A stretch of DNA of 24,156 bases from CAZKCI01 sp964551475 (GCA_964551475.1 CAZKCI010000134.1:1-24156); one strand, 5' to 3'; positions 13,372 through 22,053 are shown, counted from the stretch's first letter. Notes: generated by a model not told the origin, from the sequence alone. Numbers and translations: made by a program.

Positions 13372-15366
13372 TTACCTGGTCACCGGAAGATCGCCGCTTT
13401 GGCCGAGGGAGACCTGGGTGAGATCGCGGATGTGCCAGACCCCCGTCCCCGCCCGGAAGACCCCCGCCTCGTCCTCTCCGTCTCCGTCATAATCCGCTGG
13501 GGCGGGCCAATCTCCCGAAGCTCCGAAGTAGTATCGCGTCAGCCCCCGCACCGCCCAGAGGCCGGAGGAAGGGCGGAATATCCCCGCCTTCCAGCCGGTT
13601 CCATCGAAGTCCCCCGGGACCGGCCGATCCCCGCTCAGGCCGAAATAGAACCTTGTCCAGCCCCGGACCGCCCAGAAGGCCGAGGCGGGGCGGAAAACGG
13701 CGATGTCTTTCGCGCCGTCCCCGTCCCAGTCTCCCGGAACGGGCGTGTCCGAAGATAGTCCGAAATAGCAGCGGGTGAGGCTCCGGAGATACCACGCGCC
13801 CCCCGTCGGACGGAAGAGGCCGGGAGCGGACGTGCCGTCGCCGTCGTAATCGCCGGGGGCGGGGATGTCGCCGCTCGCCCCGTAGACCATCTGGGTGACG
13901 TTGCGGACCGCCCAGAGGCCCGAGGAGGAGCGGAAGCAGGCGAAATCGGCGTCGCCGTCGCCGGAATAGTCGGCAGGGACGGGGAGGTCGCCGGCGCTCC
14001 CGAAGACGGTCCCGGGGGAGCCGGGGGTGAGCCAGGTCCGGGACGAGGGACGGAAGACGGCGCACTCATCCGTCCCGTCCCCGTCGTAATCGCCGGAGTC
14101 GACCGCGGAGGGCGGGAGGTACGGGGTGGGCGAGGGGACGGCGACGAGGACGGCGAGCCGGGCGGCCGTCCCCACGGCCGCCTTGGCGAAGGCGGCGGCG
14201 TAGGGGCCGTTACAGTTCGCCCGGGTGTCGCTGGCGTAGTGATACTCGGGGTTGAAGTCGCCATCGGACTCGATGCCCGTGATCGCCGGATAGTTGAAGT
14301 CCCAGAAGCTGGCATGATCGGACCAGTCCTCCTCCGACCCGGAGTATAACTGCGGGGCCAGGTCGAGGCCGTAGGTGGTGTTGGTGTCGATCAGGAGATC
14401 GGCGAGGGTTTTCGAAGCAGCCTGGGAGCCCCAATAGATCTCGCTGCGCCCATCGTCGTTGCTGTCGTAGGCGATCATGTCGAGGTTGAGCGCGCCCAGG
14501 ATGTTGTCCCCCGCCGCGTCCGCCGCTGCAGCATAGGCGTAGCTTCCATAGAGCCCTTGCTCCTCCCCGGTGAAGAGGACGTAGCGGATGGTATTTTCGA
14601 AATGGCGGGAGCTCAGCACCGCGGCCGCGAGCAGGACCGCGGCCGAGCCGCTGGCGTTGTCGTCGGCCCCGGGGGCGACGGCAGCGTTGGGCATGTCGTC
14701 GAGATGGGCGCAGATGACATAAATATTCCCGGAGTGGACCGATCCGGTCTGGACCGCGAATACATTCCTGCCGCTCACCCCGTTCTCGCTGTAGGTCTGA
14801 TACGAGGCGGCGAGGCCGAGGGACTGGAAATATTCCAGGCAGTATTGGGTGGCCTTCTCGATCGCCGCGGTCCGGTAGGTGTTCCGTGTCTGGATGGTGT
14901 AGGGGCTTCCGCCTACGGAGACCGCGTTCACGCCGCTCAAATCCCCGATTGCGTTCCAGACGGCTTCCTCGGTCACGGTGTCGATGATCGCCTGGATGCC
15001 GGATTCCCATCCTCGCTTGACCTCCCCCGGTCCGGGCCGCGCTCGAACGGCAGGATGGGGAAGGACAGCCTTGATCTCCAGACCCCGCGCCGAAAGCTCG
15101 TCGGCTCCGGCCTGGTCGATGATCACGAGCGCGGTCCGGCCGTCGCGGATGACGATCCTTCCCCGGTGCCCGATCAGCGCCGGGGCCAGCGATCCGCGCC
15201 GCGCGCTGACGATGAAGAGATTCCCCGCGCCCGCGGAAGGGGCGATGGGTTCCCAGGACGCCTCCCCGAAGACGGCCGAGGGAAGGGAGGAAGAGAAGGC
15301 GATCAGGAGGCAGACGGGAAGGATCACTCGGAAGAGAACGGATTTTGTGTTTATTTTCACAGCCAT
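13372..15366 (-). CDS. Secreted M28 metallopeptidase with six-repeat C-terminal domain
   Basis: A predicted zinc aminopeptidase of 664 residues, exported. Residues 1-34 are a signal peptide (MAVKINTKSVLFRVILPVCLLIAF then SAVFG). An N-terminal domain of about 100 residues (NLFIVSARRG...GRIVIRDGRTALVII) precedes the catalytic domain. All M28 two-zinc ligands are present: His221 (AHLDD), Asp235 (GADDNASG), Glu268/Glu269 (FTGEEQG), Asp296 (LNLDMIAYD), His351 (SDHASF). After a short Pro-rich joint (about residue 420) come six repeats of about 41 residues with DYDGDG loops and FRPSSGLWAVRGLTRYYFG cores, ending GDLPVTR. GGAG six bases before the ATG supports the start. It is the paralogue of the next gene upstream (15459-17618) and probably the last gene of that operon. 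Confidence 0.93.
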   Translation of the reverse strand: MAVKINTKSVLFRVILPVCLLIAFSSSLPSAVFGEASWEPIAPSAGAGNLFIVSARRGSLAPALIGHRGRIVIRDGRTALVIIDQAGADELSARGLEIKAVLPHPAVRARPGPGEVKRGWESGIQAIIDTVTEEAVWNAIGDLSGVNAVSVGGSPYTIQTRNTYRTAAIEKATQYCLEYFQSLGLAASYQTYSENGVSGRNVFAVQTGSVHSGNIYVICAHLDDMPNAAVAPGADDNASGSAAVLLAAAVLSSRHFENTIRYVLFTGEEQGLYGSYAYAAAADAAGDNILGALNLDMIAYDSNDDGRSEIYWGSQAASKTLADLLIDTNTTYGLDLAPQLYSGSEEDWSDHASFWDFNYPAITGIESDGDFNPEYHYASDTRANCNGPYAAAFAKAAVGTAARLAVLVAVPSPTPYLPPSAVDSGDYDGDGTDECAVFRPSSRTWLTPGSPGTVFGSAGDLPVPADYSGDGDADFACFRSSSGLWAVRNVTQMVYGASGDIPAPGDYDGDGTSAPGLFRPTGGAWYLRSLTRCYFGLSSDTPVPGDWDGDGAKDIAVFRPASAFWAVRGWTRFYFGLSGDRPVPGDFDGTGWKAGIFRPSSGLWAVRGLTRYYFGASGDWPAPADYDGDGEDEAGVFRAGTGVWHIRDLTQVSLGQSGDLPVTR

Positions 15367-15411
15367 GAGATTCTCCGTGTCAAAAGTATGTGGGCAAATA
15401 ACCCGGTGAAA

Positions 15412-15434
15412 CGCAGGCTGAAGCCTGCGGCTAC
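15412..15434 (-). repeat. REP-like GTAG hairpin between the two peptidase genes
   Basis: On the minus strand GTAGC is followed by CGCAGGCT / AGCCTGCG, an 8-bp perfect stem around TC. It resembles the GTAG-headed hairpins at 5832 and 5906 and lies in the 92-bp gap between the paralogous M28 genes. Confidence 0.7.
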
Positions 15435-15458
15435 CAAAACAATGCCTTCGGGCAGCTT

Positions 15459-17618
15459 CTACCGGGTCACCGGCAGGTCGCCGCTTTCTCCCAGCGAAAC
15501 CCGGGTCAGGCCGCGGATATGCCAGACCCCTTCGCCCGGCCGGAAGATTCCCGAATCGTCGATCCCGTCGCCGTCATAGTCGGCCGGGACGGGGCGGTCA
15601 CCGTCGACCCCGGCATAGAAACGCGTCAGCCCCCGCACCGCCCAGAGGCCGGAGGAGGGTCGGAAAATCCCCGCCCTCCAGCCGGTTCCATCGAAGTCCC
15701 CGGGGACCGGGAGATCGTCCGCGAGGCCGAAATACAGCCGGGTGTGGAAACGGACCGCCCAGAGGCCGTTTGTGGGGCGGAAGACGGCAATGTCCCTGGT
15801 CCCGTCCCCGCTCCAATCGCCGGGGACGGGGACGTCGGCCGCGAGGCCGAAATAGCAGCGCGTCGCGTCCTTCAGAAGCCACGCCCCCGCCTCCTCGCGG
15901 AAGAGGCCGGGAGCGGCCGTCCCGTCCCCGTCGTAATCGCCGGGGGCGGGGAGGTCGCCGCTCGCTCCGTAGGCCATCCGGGTGATGTTGCGGACGGTCC
16001 AGAGGCCGGACGAGGGGCGGAAGGAGGCGACGTCGGCGATGGCGTCGCCGGTGTAGTCGGCGGGGACGGGGACATCCTCGTCCCCGCCGAAGGCGATGCC
16101 GGCCGAACCGGAGATCAGCCAGATCCCGGAGCGCGGGCGGAAGACCGCGCAGTCGTCGGCGCCGTCCCCGTCGTAGTCGCCGGACTCGATCGCCGAGGGG
16201 GGAGGATAGGGGGGGGTGGGTGTGGGCGGCAGGAGGACGGCCAGGCGGGCGGCCGTCCCCACCGCCGCCTGGGTGAAGGCGGCGGCATAGGGGCCGTTGC
16301 AGTTGGAAAGGAGGTCGCTCGCGGAATGGTAGAAGGGGTTGAAGTCGGACCAGGTGTCCTCGATCCCCAGGATCGCCGGGTAGCCCGCGTTCCAGAAGCG
16401 GACGTGGTCGCTCGACCCGGTCGAGCCGGAGGTGATCTTGGTCGGGACCAGCCCGAGGCCGTAGGAGGAGACGGTGTCGATGAGCAGGTCGCCGATCGTT
16501 TCCGACGCGGTCACCGCGGTCCCGCAGTGCACCTGGATCTCCCCGTCGTCGTTCCCGTCGTAGGCGATCATGTCGAAGTTGAGCGCGCCCAGGATGTCGT
16601 CGCCGTCGGCGACCGCCCGGGCGACGTAGTAGTAGCTCCCCCGCATGCCCTGCTCCTCGCCGGTGAAGAGGACGTAGCGGATGGTGCCCTCGAACTGCCG
16701 CGAGCTCAAGACCGCGGCGGCCAGGAGGACCGCGGCCGACCCGCTGGCGTTGTCGTCCGCCCCGGGGGCGACGGCGGCGTTGGGCATGTCGTCGAGATGG
16801 CCGCAGATCACATAGATGTCGCCGGGGCTGACGGTCCCGGTCTGGACCGCTTCCACGTTCCGCCACGCTTGCCCGCCGTAGGTGTAAGACTGAAAGGAGG
16901 CGTCGAGCCCCAGCCCCTGGAAATATTCGAGGCAGTACTGCGTGGCTTGCTGGATCGGGACGGTCTGGTAGGAGTTGCGGGTCTGGATGGGGTAGGGGCT
17001 CCCGCCGATGGCGACCGGGTTCACGCCGCTCAAATCCCCGATCGCATCCCAGACGCCGCCCTCGGTCACGGCGTCGATGATTGCCTGGATGCCGGCGTCC
17101 CAGCCCCGCCGGACGGCCGGCGGGTCGCGCCGCGGAGCGGGAGGGGGAGGGGGGAGAACCGCTTGGATCTCCATCCCCTTCCCCGCGAGCTCGTCCGCCC
17201 CCGCCTGGCTGATGAAGACCAGCGCGGTCCGCTTGTCGCGGATGACGATCCGCCCTCGCGTCCCGATCGTCGCGAGCGGCCGCCCCCGCGGCGCGGTGAC
17301 GATAAAAAGCTCCTCTCCCGGTCCCGCCGCCGGCAGCGGGACCGCCTCGGCGTTCCCGCGGAGCTCCGCCGTTTCCGCCGGCCCGGCGGAAACGACGGCG
17401 TAGTCCCGCCCGTCGATCCGGAGGCGGTCCCAGACGGAGGAAGGGCCCCCAGGGGCTCCGTCGGAGGGCAGGAGATAGAGGTCGGCGCGCGCGGGGGCGG
17501 GAAGCGCGGCCAGGAAGGCCAGCAGAACCGCCGGGGCGAAGCAGGGCCAGCGGCGGCGCTTTGGTTCCACATCACTATAAATACCATGTATCGGCGATCC
17601 TCTCAATCCGTCACACAC
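15459..17618 (-). CDS. Secreted M28 metallopeptidase paralogue with six-repeat C-terminal domain
   Basis: Paralogue of the downstream M28 gene with the same domain order. Numbering from the GTG at 17618 (719 residues), the zinc ligands are His274 (GHLDDMP), Asp288 (GADDNASG), Glu321/Glu322 (FTGEEQG), Asp349 (LNFDMIAYD) and His405 (SSDHVRF). It has about 60 extra residues before the shared N-terminal domain, and the same six FRP repeats ending GDLPVTR. The start is uncertain: the GTG at 17618 overlaps the upstream gene by 16 bases with AAGGAG 14 bases before it, while a GTG at 17570 would give a cleaner signal peptide (EPKRRRWPCFAPAVLLAFLAA, ending APARA). Substrates are unknown; extracellular peptide scavenging is a reasonable guess. 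Confidence 0.92.
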   Translation of the reverse strand: MCDGLRGSPIHGIYSDVEPKRRRWPCFAPAVLLAFLAALPAPARADLYLLPSDGAPGGPSSVWDRLRIDGRDYAVVSAGPAETAELRGNAEAVPLPAAGPGEELFIVTAPRGRPLATIGTRGRIVIRDKRTALVFISQAGADELAGKGMEIQAVLPPPPPAPRRDPPAVRRGWDAGIQAIIDAVTEGGVWDAIGDLSGVNPVAIGGSPYPIQTRNSYQTVPIQQATQYCLEYFQGLGLDASFQSYTYGGQAWRNVEAVQTGTVSPGDIYVICGHLDDMPNAAVAPGADDNASGSAAVLLAAAVLSSRQFEGTIRYVLFTGEEQGMRGSYYYVARAVADGDDILGALNFDMIAYDGNDDGEIQVHCGTAVTASETIGDLLIDTVSSYGLGLVPTKITSGSTGSSDHVRFWNAGYPAILGIEDTWSDFNPFYHSASDLLSNCNGPYAAAFTQAAVGTAARLAVLLPPTPTPPYPPPSAIESGDYDGDGADDCAVFRPRSGIWLISGSAGIAFGGDEDVPVPADYTGDAIADVASFRPSSGLWTVRNITRMAYGASGDLPAPGDYDGDGTAAPGLFREEAGAWLLKDATRCYFGLAADVPVPGDWSGDGTRDIAVFRPTNGLWAVRFHTRLYFGLADDLPVPGDFDGTGWRAGIFRPSSGLWAVRGLTRFYAGVDGDRPVPADYDGDGIDDSGIFRPGEGVWHIRGLTRVSLGESGDLPVTR

Positions 17619-19048
17619 TTCCCGATCACGATCTCCTTGATCTTGAAATAAGCCTGGTAGCCGACGTTGCGCCAGTCCGCGGGGTTGGAGGTGATGTCGC
17701 CGACAAAAAGGGATTTCGGACGGACGGAGAGGGGAGGGAGGACGAGGCGTTCGGTCCGTCCGCTTTTCTTCGCTGCCGCTATAGCCTGGTAGCGGGACTC
17801 CATCTCGCGATCATAGGCGGCGGCGGTCCCGTCCCGGAGTTCGCGCCAGGCGCGTTTGACGTTGGAATCCTGTCGAAAGAGAGCTCCGGCCAGAAGAGCA
17901 AGAAGGAAGAGAGAGGGAAGCCAGGAGGGGATGGTCGGACGGCGGGCGGAAGCCCAGAGGCGGGACGACAGACTGAACAGGATGGCCAGCCAGAAGAGGA
18001 GAAAATGGCAGTAGATGGCGTTGAGCGCGCGGGACGGGACGGAGGCGATGGCGTAGGACGGGGGGAGCCAGAGGAGAAAATAGCCAAGAAAAGAAAAGGT
18101 CAAGACGGCGAGAAGATGGCGGGAGAGCCGTCGGCCGGCGGCCGGGTCCAGGGAAAAGGCGCCGGCGAGAGCGAGGAGGTTGAAGAGGAGGAAGTCGGGA
18201 GAGAGGATCCAGGAGACGGACTGACCGGCCCCGATGCGAAGAGCCCTGGACAGGACGGGGACCAGCGCGCGATCGACACCTCCGCAGCCGGGTGTCGCTG
18301 CCCGCAGAGCATTCCCCGGGGAAAGGAGGACCAGGGCGGAAAAGGCGGCCGCCGCGGCGATCAGGATGGCCGGCCAGACGCATCCCAACCGCTTCTCCCG
18401 GAAGGCGAGGAGGAAGACAACCGTGGAGAGGAAGACGGCGCAGACCATGGCGATCTCGTTCCCCCCCACGGCCAGGAAAAGGCAGACGAGGATGAGGCAG
18501 AAAAAGGCGGTTCGCGAGCGGCTCGCCTGCGCGCAAATAAACCGGATCAGAAAAGCGTAGAGGAAGAGGGAGGCGATCAGGGGGAAGGTATGGGTTATGT
18601 AGCCGGAATGCCAGAAAAGGCCTTCGGCGGGGGAGGCCATGCGCGAGAGATACAAAATCACGAAACCGACCGCCAGAGGAAGACAGCCCGGGGCGCTCGC
18701 CGTGAAGATGAATCGGCCGACGGTCCGAAACAGGAAGAGGATCGCCGCGAGGAAAAGCATGACGATGGCGGCCGAGAAGAGCCGGTAGCCCGCCCAGGAG
18801 TCAAAAGCGATAGGGCCGAGGGAGAGGATGACCATGGTCGAGTATCTTCCCCCCCAGGTCCGGTAGAAATATCGAGTGTGGGCGATGAGGGATTGGAGTT
18901 TGCTCTCGCCCCGGGCCACGGAATCATGGAGGCGGATGCACTGGCAGTAGTCGTCGGTCGAGGGGTGGTTGTAGGCGCTGAGCAGCAGAAAGGGGAGGAG
19001 GGCGGCCAGGAGGGCGGAGGTCCCGACGATCAGGGAAATGGTCTTCAC
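17603..19048 (-). CDS. Polytopic membrane protein, possibly DUF6056/GT-C-like
   Basis: 481 residues with an N-terminal membrane segment (TISLIVGTSALLAALLPFLLL) and roughly ten hydrophobic helices up to about residue 390, then a soluble tail. Just after the first helix comes HPSTDDYCQ, an acidic pair in the first outer loop, and then YFYRTWGGRYST, a pattern I associate with DUF6056-type proteins and more broadly GT-C glycosyltransferases; SPGNALR later fits the same group. The tail ends SNPADWRNVGYQAYFKIKEIVIG. A lipid-linked sugar transferase is possible but not shown. It starts at GTG, two bases after the stop of the upstream gene, so translation is probably coupled. Confidence 0.7.
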   Translation of the reverse strand: MKTISLIVGTSALLAALLPFLLLSAYNHPSTDDYCQCIRLHDSVARGESKLQSLIAHTRYFYRTWGGRYSTMVILSLGPIAFDSWAGYRLFSAAIVMLFLAAILFLFRTVGRFIFTASAPGCLPLAVGFVILYLSRMASPAEGLFWHSGYITHTFPLIASLFLYAFLIRFICAQASRSRTAFFCLILVCLFLAVGGNEIAMVCAVFLSTVVFLLAFREKRLGCVWPAILIAAAAAFSALVLLSPGNALRAATPGCGGVDRALVPVLSRALRIGAGQSVSWILSPDFLLFNLLALAGAFSLDPAAGRRLSRHLLAVLTFSFLGYFLLWLPPSYAIASVPSRALNAIYCHFLLFWLAILFSLSSRLWASARRPTIPSWLPSLFLLALLAGALFRQDSNVKRAWRELRDGTAAAYDREMESRYQAIAAAKKSGRTERLVLPPLSVRPKSLFVGDITSNPADWRNVGYQAYFKIKEIVIGKCVTD

Positions 19049-19050
19049 CG

Positions 19051-19875
19051 CTACTTTCGCAGTGTGTACTGGGCGGAGAGGAAGTAGAGGGCCATCGCCC
19101 GGTAGGACTCGACCGGGATGAGCTCGGCCGTCGACAGGGCGTCGTCGTAGAGCCTGGCCACGGTCAGCTTGCAGGCGACGACCGAGAGGCGGCGGGACCG
19201 GTCGGAAGGGGCGGTGATGGAAAGGGCCGCCCGCTTGGCTTCGGCCAGGAACCCCGGAATGAGAGTCTCCTGCCCGCAGCGGCGGCAGCAGTCGCTCAGC
19301 TTGATGAAGAGCCAGGATCTTTCCTCGGGGACGGCGGTCTGTTCGGCGGCGCTCCGGGCCAGGGGCAGGATTTCGGCGGCCAGGTTCTTCTGCCCCCCGG
19401 AGAGCAACTGGTCCATCACCCGGGTCAGGACGGCCGCCCGTCGGTGGGGTTCTTCGACTGCGGGGGCGAGATCGAGCGCCCGGGAGAGGTTTTTCAGGGC
19501 GACGTCGCGCTGGCCTGCCCGCCCGAATTCCTGGGCGATCCCGATCAGGGCCAGCGCGCGGTCGGCCGCCGCGGTGATCCTTTCCGCGGTCTCGGCGGCT
19601 TCACCGGCCAGGCCGGCGGCGTCGTAGCGCTGGCCGATCCGGCCGAACTCGCAGGAAAGACGGGCGAAAGCCCGGGCCTGGTCGGCCCCGTTGCTGAGCC
19701 TCCGGGCGGATTCCCGGGCCTCGGCGAGGATCCGGGCGGCCTTCTCCGTCCGCTCCGCTTTCCCCTCCGCGGCGGCGGCCGCCGCCAGGGCCTCGAACCG
19801 GCGCCATCCGGGGGGAAGGGCGCCGGCCGAGGCGGCGGGATCCGAGACCGGGGGCGGTTTGGTCGGGGCGGCCAT
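19051..19875 (-). CDS. Alpha-helical repeat (TPR-like) protein
   Basis: A 274-residue protein without signal peptide or membrane segment; I do not recognise a named family. From about residue 25 it is built of helical pairs of about 35-40 residues, for example ARAFARLSCEFGRIGQRYDA and RALALIGIAQEFGRAGQRDVA, which look like TPR/SEL1-type solenoid repeats. There is a CCRRCG cluster at about residue 200. The start lies two bases after the stop of the RsbW-type gene (TGAGCATG). A scaffold or partner role for the ATPase encoded just upstream is possible; that is inferred only from position. Confidence 0.7.
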   Translation of the reverse strand: MAAPTKPPPVSDPAASAGALPPGWRRFEALAAAAAAEGKAERTEKAARILAEARESARRLSNGADQARAFARLSCEFGRIGQRYDAAGLAGEAAETAERITAAADRALALIGIAQEFGRAGQRDVALKNLSRALDLAPAVEEPHRRAAVLTRVMDQLLSGGQKNLAAEILPLARSAAEQTAVPEERSWLFIKLSDCCRRCGQETLIPGFLAEAKRAALSITAPSDRSRRLSVVACKLTVARLYDDALSTAELIPVESYRAMALYFLSAQYTLRK

Positions 19876-19877
19876 GC

Positions 19878-20297
19878 TCAGAATTTCTTGGCGATCAGGA
19901 GGAGGTTGCAGCCCTCCCGGCGGCAGTAGGAAAGCTCGTCGCAGACCTGGCGGAGGAAGTGGATCCCCAGGCCGCCCACGGGGCGTTGATCGAGGCCGAG
20001 AGTGAGGTCGGGCGGGGGGACGGAGAGGGGATCGAACGGTCTCCCCCAGTCCCGGACGGAGACGGCGAATCGTCCGGGGGCGGGGAGGCAGGAGAGCTCG
20101 AGTTCGCCCTCCTCTCCGGGGGGATAGGCATAGCGGATCACGTTGGCGCAGGCCTCGTCCACCGCCAGGTGGAGATCGCCGATCTTCTCTTCCGGGACGC
20201 CCCCCGCGCGCGCCCGGTCGATGACGAAATTCACCAGTCTCTCCAGATGGTCCAGGGTGGCTTTGACGCGGATGGAATGGGGGCCGTCTCTTTTCAT
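19878..20297 (-). CDS. RsbW-type serine kinase / anti-sigma regulatory ATPase
   Basis: An HATPase_c_2 family protein of 139 residues from ATG 20297. In this family the members bind a sigma factor or phosphorylate a STAS-domain antagonist on Ser/Thr. Motifs: N box LAVDEACANVIRYAY, then DWGRPFDP (G1 box) and GGLGIHFLRQVCDELSY (G2 region). The layout matches RsbW/SpoIIAB: IRVKATLDHLERLVNFVIDRARAGGV... No HisKA/DHp domain is present, so it is not a normal partner kinase for a response regulator. An upstream ATG at 20336 would add 13 residues; the chosen start aligns better with the family but neither has a good Shine-Dalgarno. No STAS or sigma gene is visible nearby. It heads the minus-strand gene string and diverges from the sigma54 activator. 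Confidence 0.85.
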   Translation of the reverse strand: MKRDGPHSIRVKATLDHLERLVNFVIDRARAGGVPEEKIGDLHLAVDEACANVIRYAYPPGEEGELELSCLPAPGRFAVSVRDWGRPFDPLSVPPPDLTLGLDQRPVGGLGIHFLRQVCDELSYCRREGCNLLLIAKKF

Positions 20298-20354
20298 AGC
20301 CTCTGCGAAGCGAAGATAATAGTCCGCGCCGATCATGAGGGGAAGATCTAAAAT

Positions 20355-20456
20355 GCTCCAGGGATCAAAAGAGCGCGGGTTCAAGAGATCAATGATCAAG
20401 GATAGGGGCGAGGGCATTATTCCCCCGGATCCTTGATCTTTGAACCTTGATCTTTC
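20355..20456. repeat. Inverted heptamer tracts in the divergent intergenic region
   Basis: Left tract: GGATCAA-, GGTTCAA-, ATGATCA- and AGGAT-type 7-mers (about 20357-20402). Right tract: CCTTGAT CTTTGAA CCTTGAT CTTTCCT (about 20431-20458). The two are inverted relative to each other (ATCAAGGAT versus ATCCTTGAT). They occupy the space where promoters of both divergent genes should be. Confidence 0.7.
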
Positions 20457-20489
20457 CTCTCCCCTTTCTGCTATCATGTCTTTCCGGCC

Positions 20490-21848
20490 ATGAACCGCAT
20501 ACTCGTCATCGAAGACTCCGCCGATGTGCGGAGGATGCTCCAGCTGGGCTTGGGCGGCTGCGGCTGGGAGGTGGAGACCGCTCCGGACGGAAAGACCGCG
20601 CGCACGCTGCTCAAAAAGAGCGCCTACGCGGTGGTGGTGAGCGACGTCAAGCTCCCGGATGTCAAGGACCTGGAGCTGATCTCCTTCATCGCCAGCGACG
20701 CCCCCGCGGCGAAGCTCGTGGTGATGACCGCCCACGCCACCGTGGCCCTGGCCAAGGACTGCGTGCGCAAAGGGGCGACCGCCTTCATCGTCAAGCCCTT
20801 CACCCTGGAGCAGATGCGCTACACCATCGAAACGGCGCTCATGGAGAGGAAGATCATCGAGGAGGACGAGGACAGCTACCGCCAGCAGCTCAGGGAGAGC
20901 CGATTTTGCGATCTGGTGGGCAAAAGCCTGGAGATGCGCAAGATCTACCACACCATCCTCACGGTGGCGCGCACCGCGAGCCCCGTGATCATCTATGGGG
21001 AGACGGGGACGGGGAAGGAGCTGGCGGCCCGGGCCATCCACCAGTCGAGCGACCGCTGCACCAAAACCCTGATCGCGGTGAACTGCGCCAGCCTTTCCGA
21101 AAACCTGCTGGAGAGCGAGCTCTTTGGCCACGTCAAGGGGGCCTTCACCGGGGCGATCCGGGACAAGAACGGCCTGCTCCGGGAAGCGAGGGACAGCACC
21201 GTCCTTCTGGACGAGATCAGCGAGGTGAGCCCCCTGGTCCAGGCCCGGCTGCTCCGTTTCCTCCAGAACGGAGAGGTCCGTCCGGTGGGCTCCTCGGCCG
21301 TCCAGACTTCCAACGCCCGGGTGGTCGCCACCACCAACGTCCGCCTGGAGGACCGGGTGGCGGAAGGGAAATTCCGGGAAGACCTCTTCCACCGCCTGAA
21401 CGTCATCTCGCTTGTCCTCCCTCCGCTGCGCGAGCGACGGGAGGACATCCCCCTGCTCAGCCACTGCTTTCTCAAGGAGTTCGCCGAGGAGCAAAAGAAA
21501 CCGGTCCGCGCCATCTCCCCCGCCGCCCTGAGCCTGCTGATGGCCCAGGATTGGCCGGGGAATGTCCGGGAGCTGAGGAACGCGCTGGAGCGCGCGGTCA
21601 CCTTCTGCACCGGGGACAGCGTTCTCCCGTTCCATATCTATCCCAGTCTCAAGGTCTCCTCCGGGGAAAAGGCCGCCCCGGCGCTTCTCGACCTCGGCCG
21701 GACCATCGCGGCCACCGAACGGGCGCAGATTGTGAAAGCGCTTCAGATCAGCGGCGGAAACAAAAGCAAGGCCGCGGAGATACTGGGGATCGATCGGATC
21801 ACGCTGTGGCGGAAGATCAAGACCTATCGCCTCACCGAGCACCTCTAA
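20490..21848 (+). CDS. NtrC-family sigma54-dependent response regulator
   Basis: A three-domain bacterial enhancer-binding protein of 452 residues. Residues 1-120 are the receiver, with the phosphoacceptor Asp52 (SDVKLPD) and Lys102 (IVKPF). The AAA+ domain (about 145-380) has GETGTGKE (170-177), GAFTGA (217-222, the loop that contacts sigma54) and the Walker B acids Asp241/Glu242 in VLLDEISE; arginine-finger region LPPLRERREDIPLL follows. The Fis-type helix-turn-helix is at the C-terminus (GGNKSKAAEILGIDRITLWRKIKTY). All catalytic features look intact. No histidine kinase is adjacent; the divergent gene is RsbW-like. The nearest sigma54 promoter lies 175 bp past its stop codon, before the exported protein at 22054, the likely target. 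Confidence 0.96.
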   Translation: MNRILVIEDSADVRRMLQLGLGGCGWEVETAPDGKTARTLLKKSAYAVVVSDVKLPDVKDLELISFIASDAPAAKLVVMTAHATVALAKDCVRKGATAFIVKPFTLEQMRYTIETALMERKIIEEDEDSYRQQLRESRFCDLVGKSLEMRKIYHTILTVARTASPVIIYGETGTGKELAARAIHQSSDRCTKTLIAVNCASLSENLLESELFGHVKGAFTGAIRDKNGLLREARDSTVLLDEISEVSPLVQARLLRFLQNGEVRPVGSSAVQTSNARVVATTNVRLEDRVAEGKFREDLFHRLNVISLVLPPLRERREDIPLLSHCFLKEFAEEQKKPVRAISPAALSLLMAQDWPGNVRELRNALERAVTFCTGDSVLPFHIYPSLKVSSGEKAAPALLDLGRTIAATERAQIVKALQISGGNKSKAAEILGIDRITLWRKIKTYRLTEHL

Positions 21849-21890
21849 TTATTTATCTCCCCCCTCCTGGGACGGGAGATAAATAATTAG
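21845..21890 (+). terminator. Hairpin after the sigma54 activator
   Basis: A perfect 17-bp stem (CTAATTATTTATCTCCC with its complement) around a 12-base loop. The stop codon TAA is inside the left arm. AT-rich outer ends make it suitable as a terminator in either direction. Confidence 0.75.
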
Positions 21891-21902
21891 TTGCACGGGC
21901 GC

Positions 21903-21931
21903 AACATTTGTTTCCCGGGTTTAACATTTGT
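21903..21931. promoter_or_regulatory. Candidate enhancer (activator-binding) direct repeats
   Basis: AACATTTGT occurs twice with starts 20 bp apart (21903 and 21923), about two helical turns, with CCCGGG between. They lie roughly 95-135 bp upstream of the sigma54 promoter core, the usual enhancer distance for an NtrC-type activator. Binding is inferred. Confidence 0.45.
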
Positions 21932-22022
21932 CCCTCTCCCGCCTTTCTCCCGCCCTTGCTCGTGTTCCCATAACTTCCTTATCCTCAATATGTAACATCA
22001 ACCTATCATTTCTGGGTTCATC

Positions 22023-22038
22023 TGGCACGGATATTGCT
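22023..22038 (+). promoter_or_regulatory. Sigma54 promoter
   Basis: TGGCACGGATATTGCT matches the -24/-12 consensus TGGCACG-N4-TTGCW at every defined base. GG is at 22024-22025 and GC at 22036-22037, ten bases apart as required. The expected transcript start is near 22049, only a few bases before the ATG at 22054. Confidence 0.85.
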
Positions 22039-22053
22039 ATATATAACGGTGCT

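Noticed and set aside
15519..17651. 710-codon plus-strand open frame over the second M28 gene
   Set aside because: Antisense shadow from high GC third positions; the minus strand shows a complete M28 active site and repeats.
20447..20477. TTGATC...TATCAT as a sigma70 promoter for the sigma54 activator
   Set aside because: The spacer is 19 bases and TTGATC is part of the heptamer tract; the evidence is too weak to list.
20337..21842. Minus-strand upstream extension of the RsbW-type frame to 654 codons
   Set aside because: The extra part is antisense to a complete NtrC-type protein and the heptamer tract; only the last 139 codons match the ATPase family.
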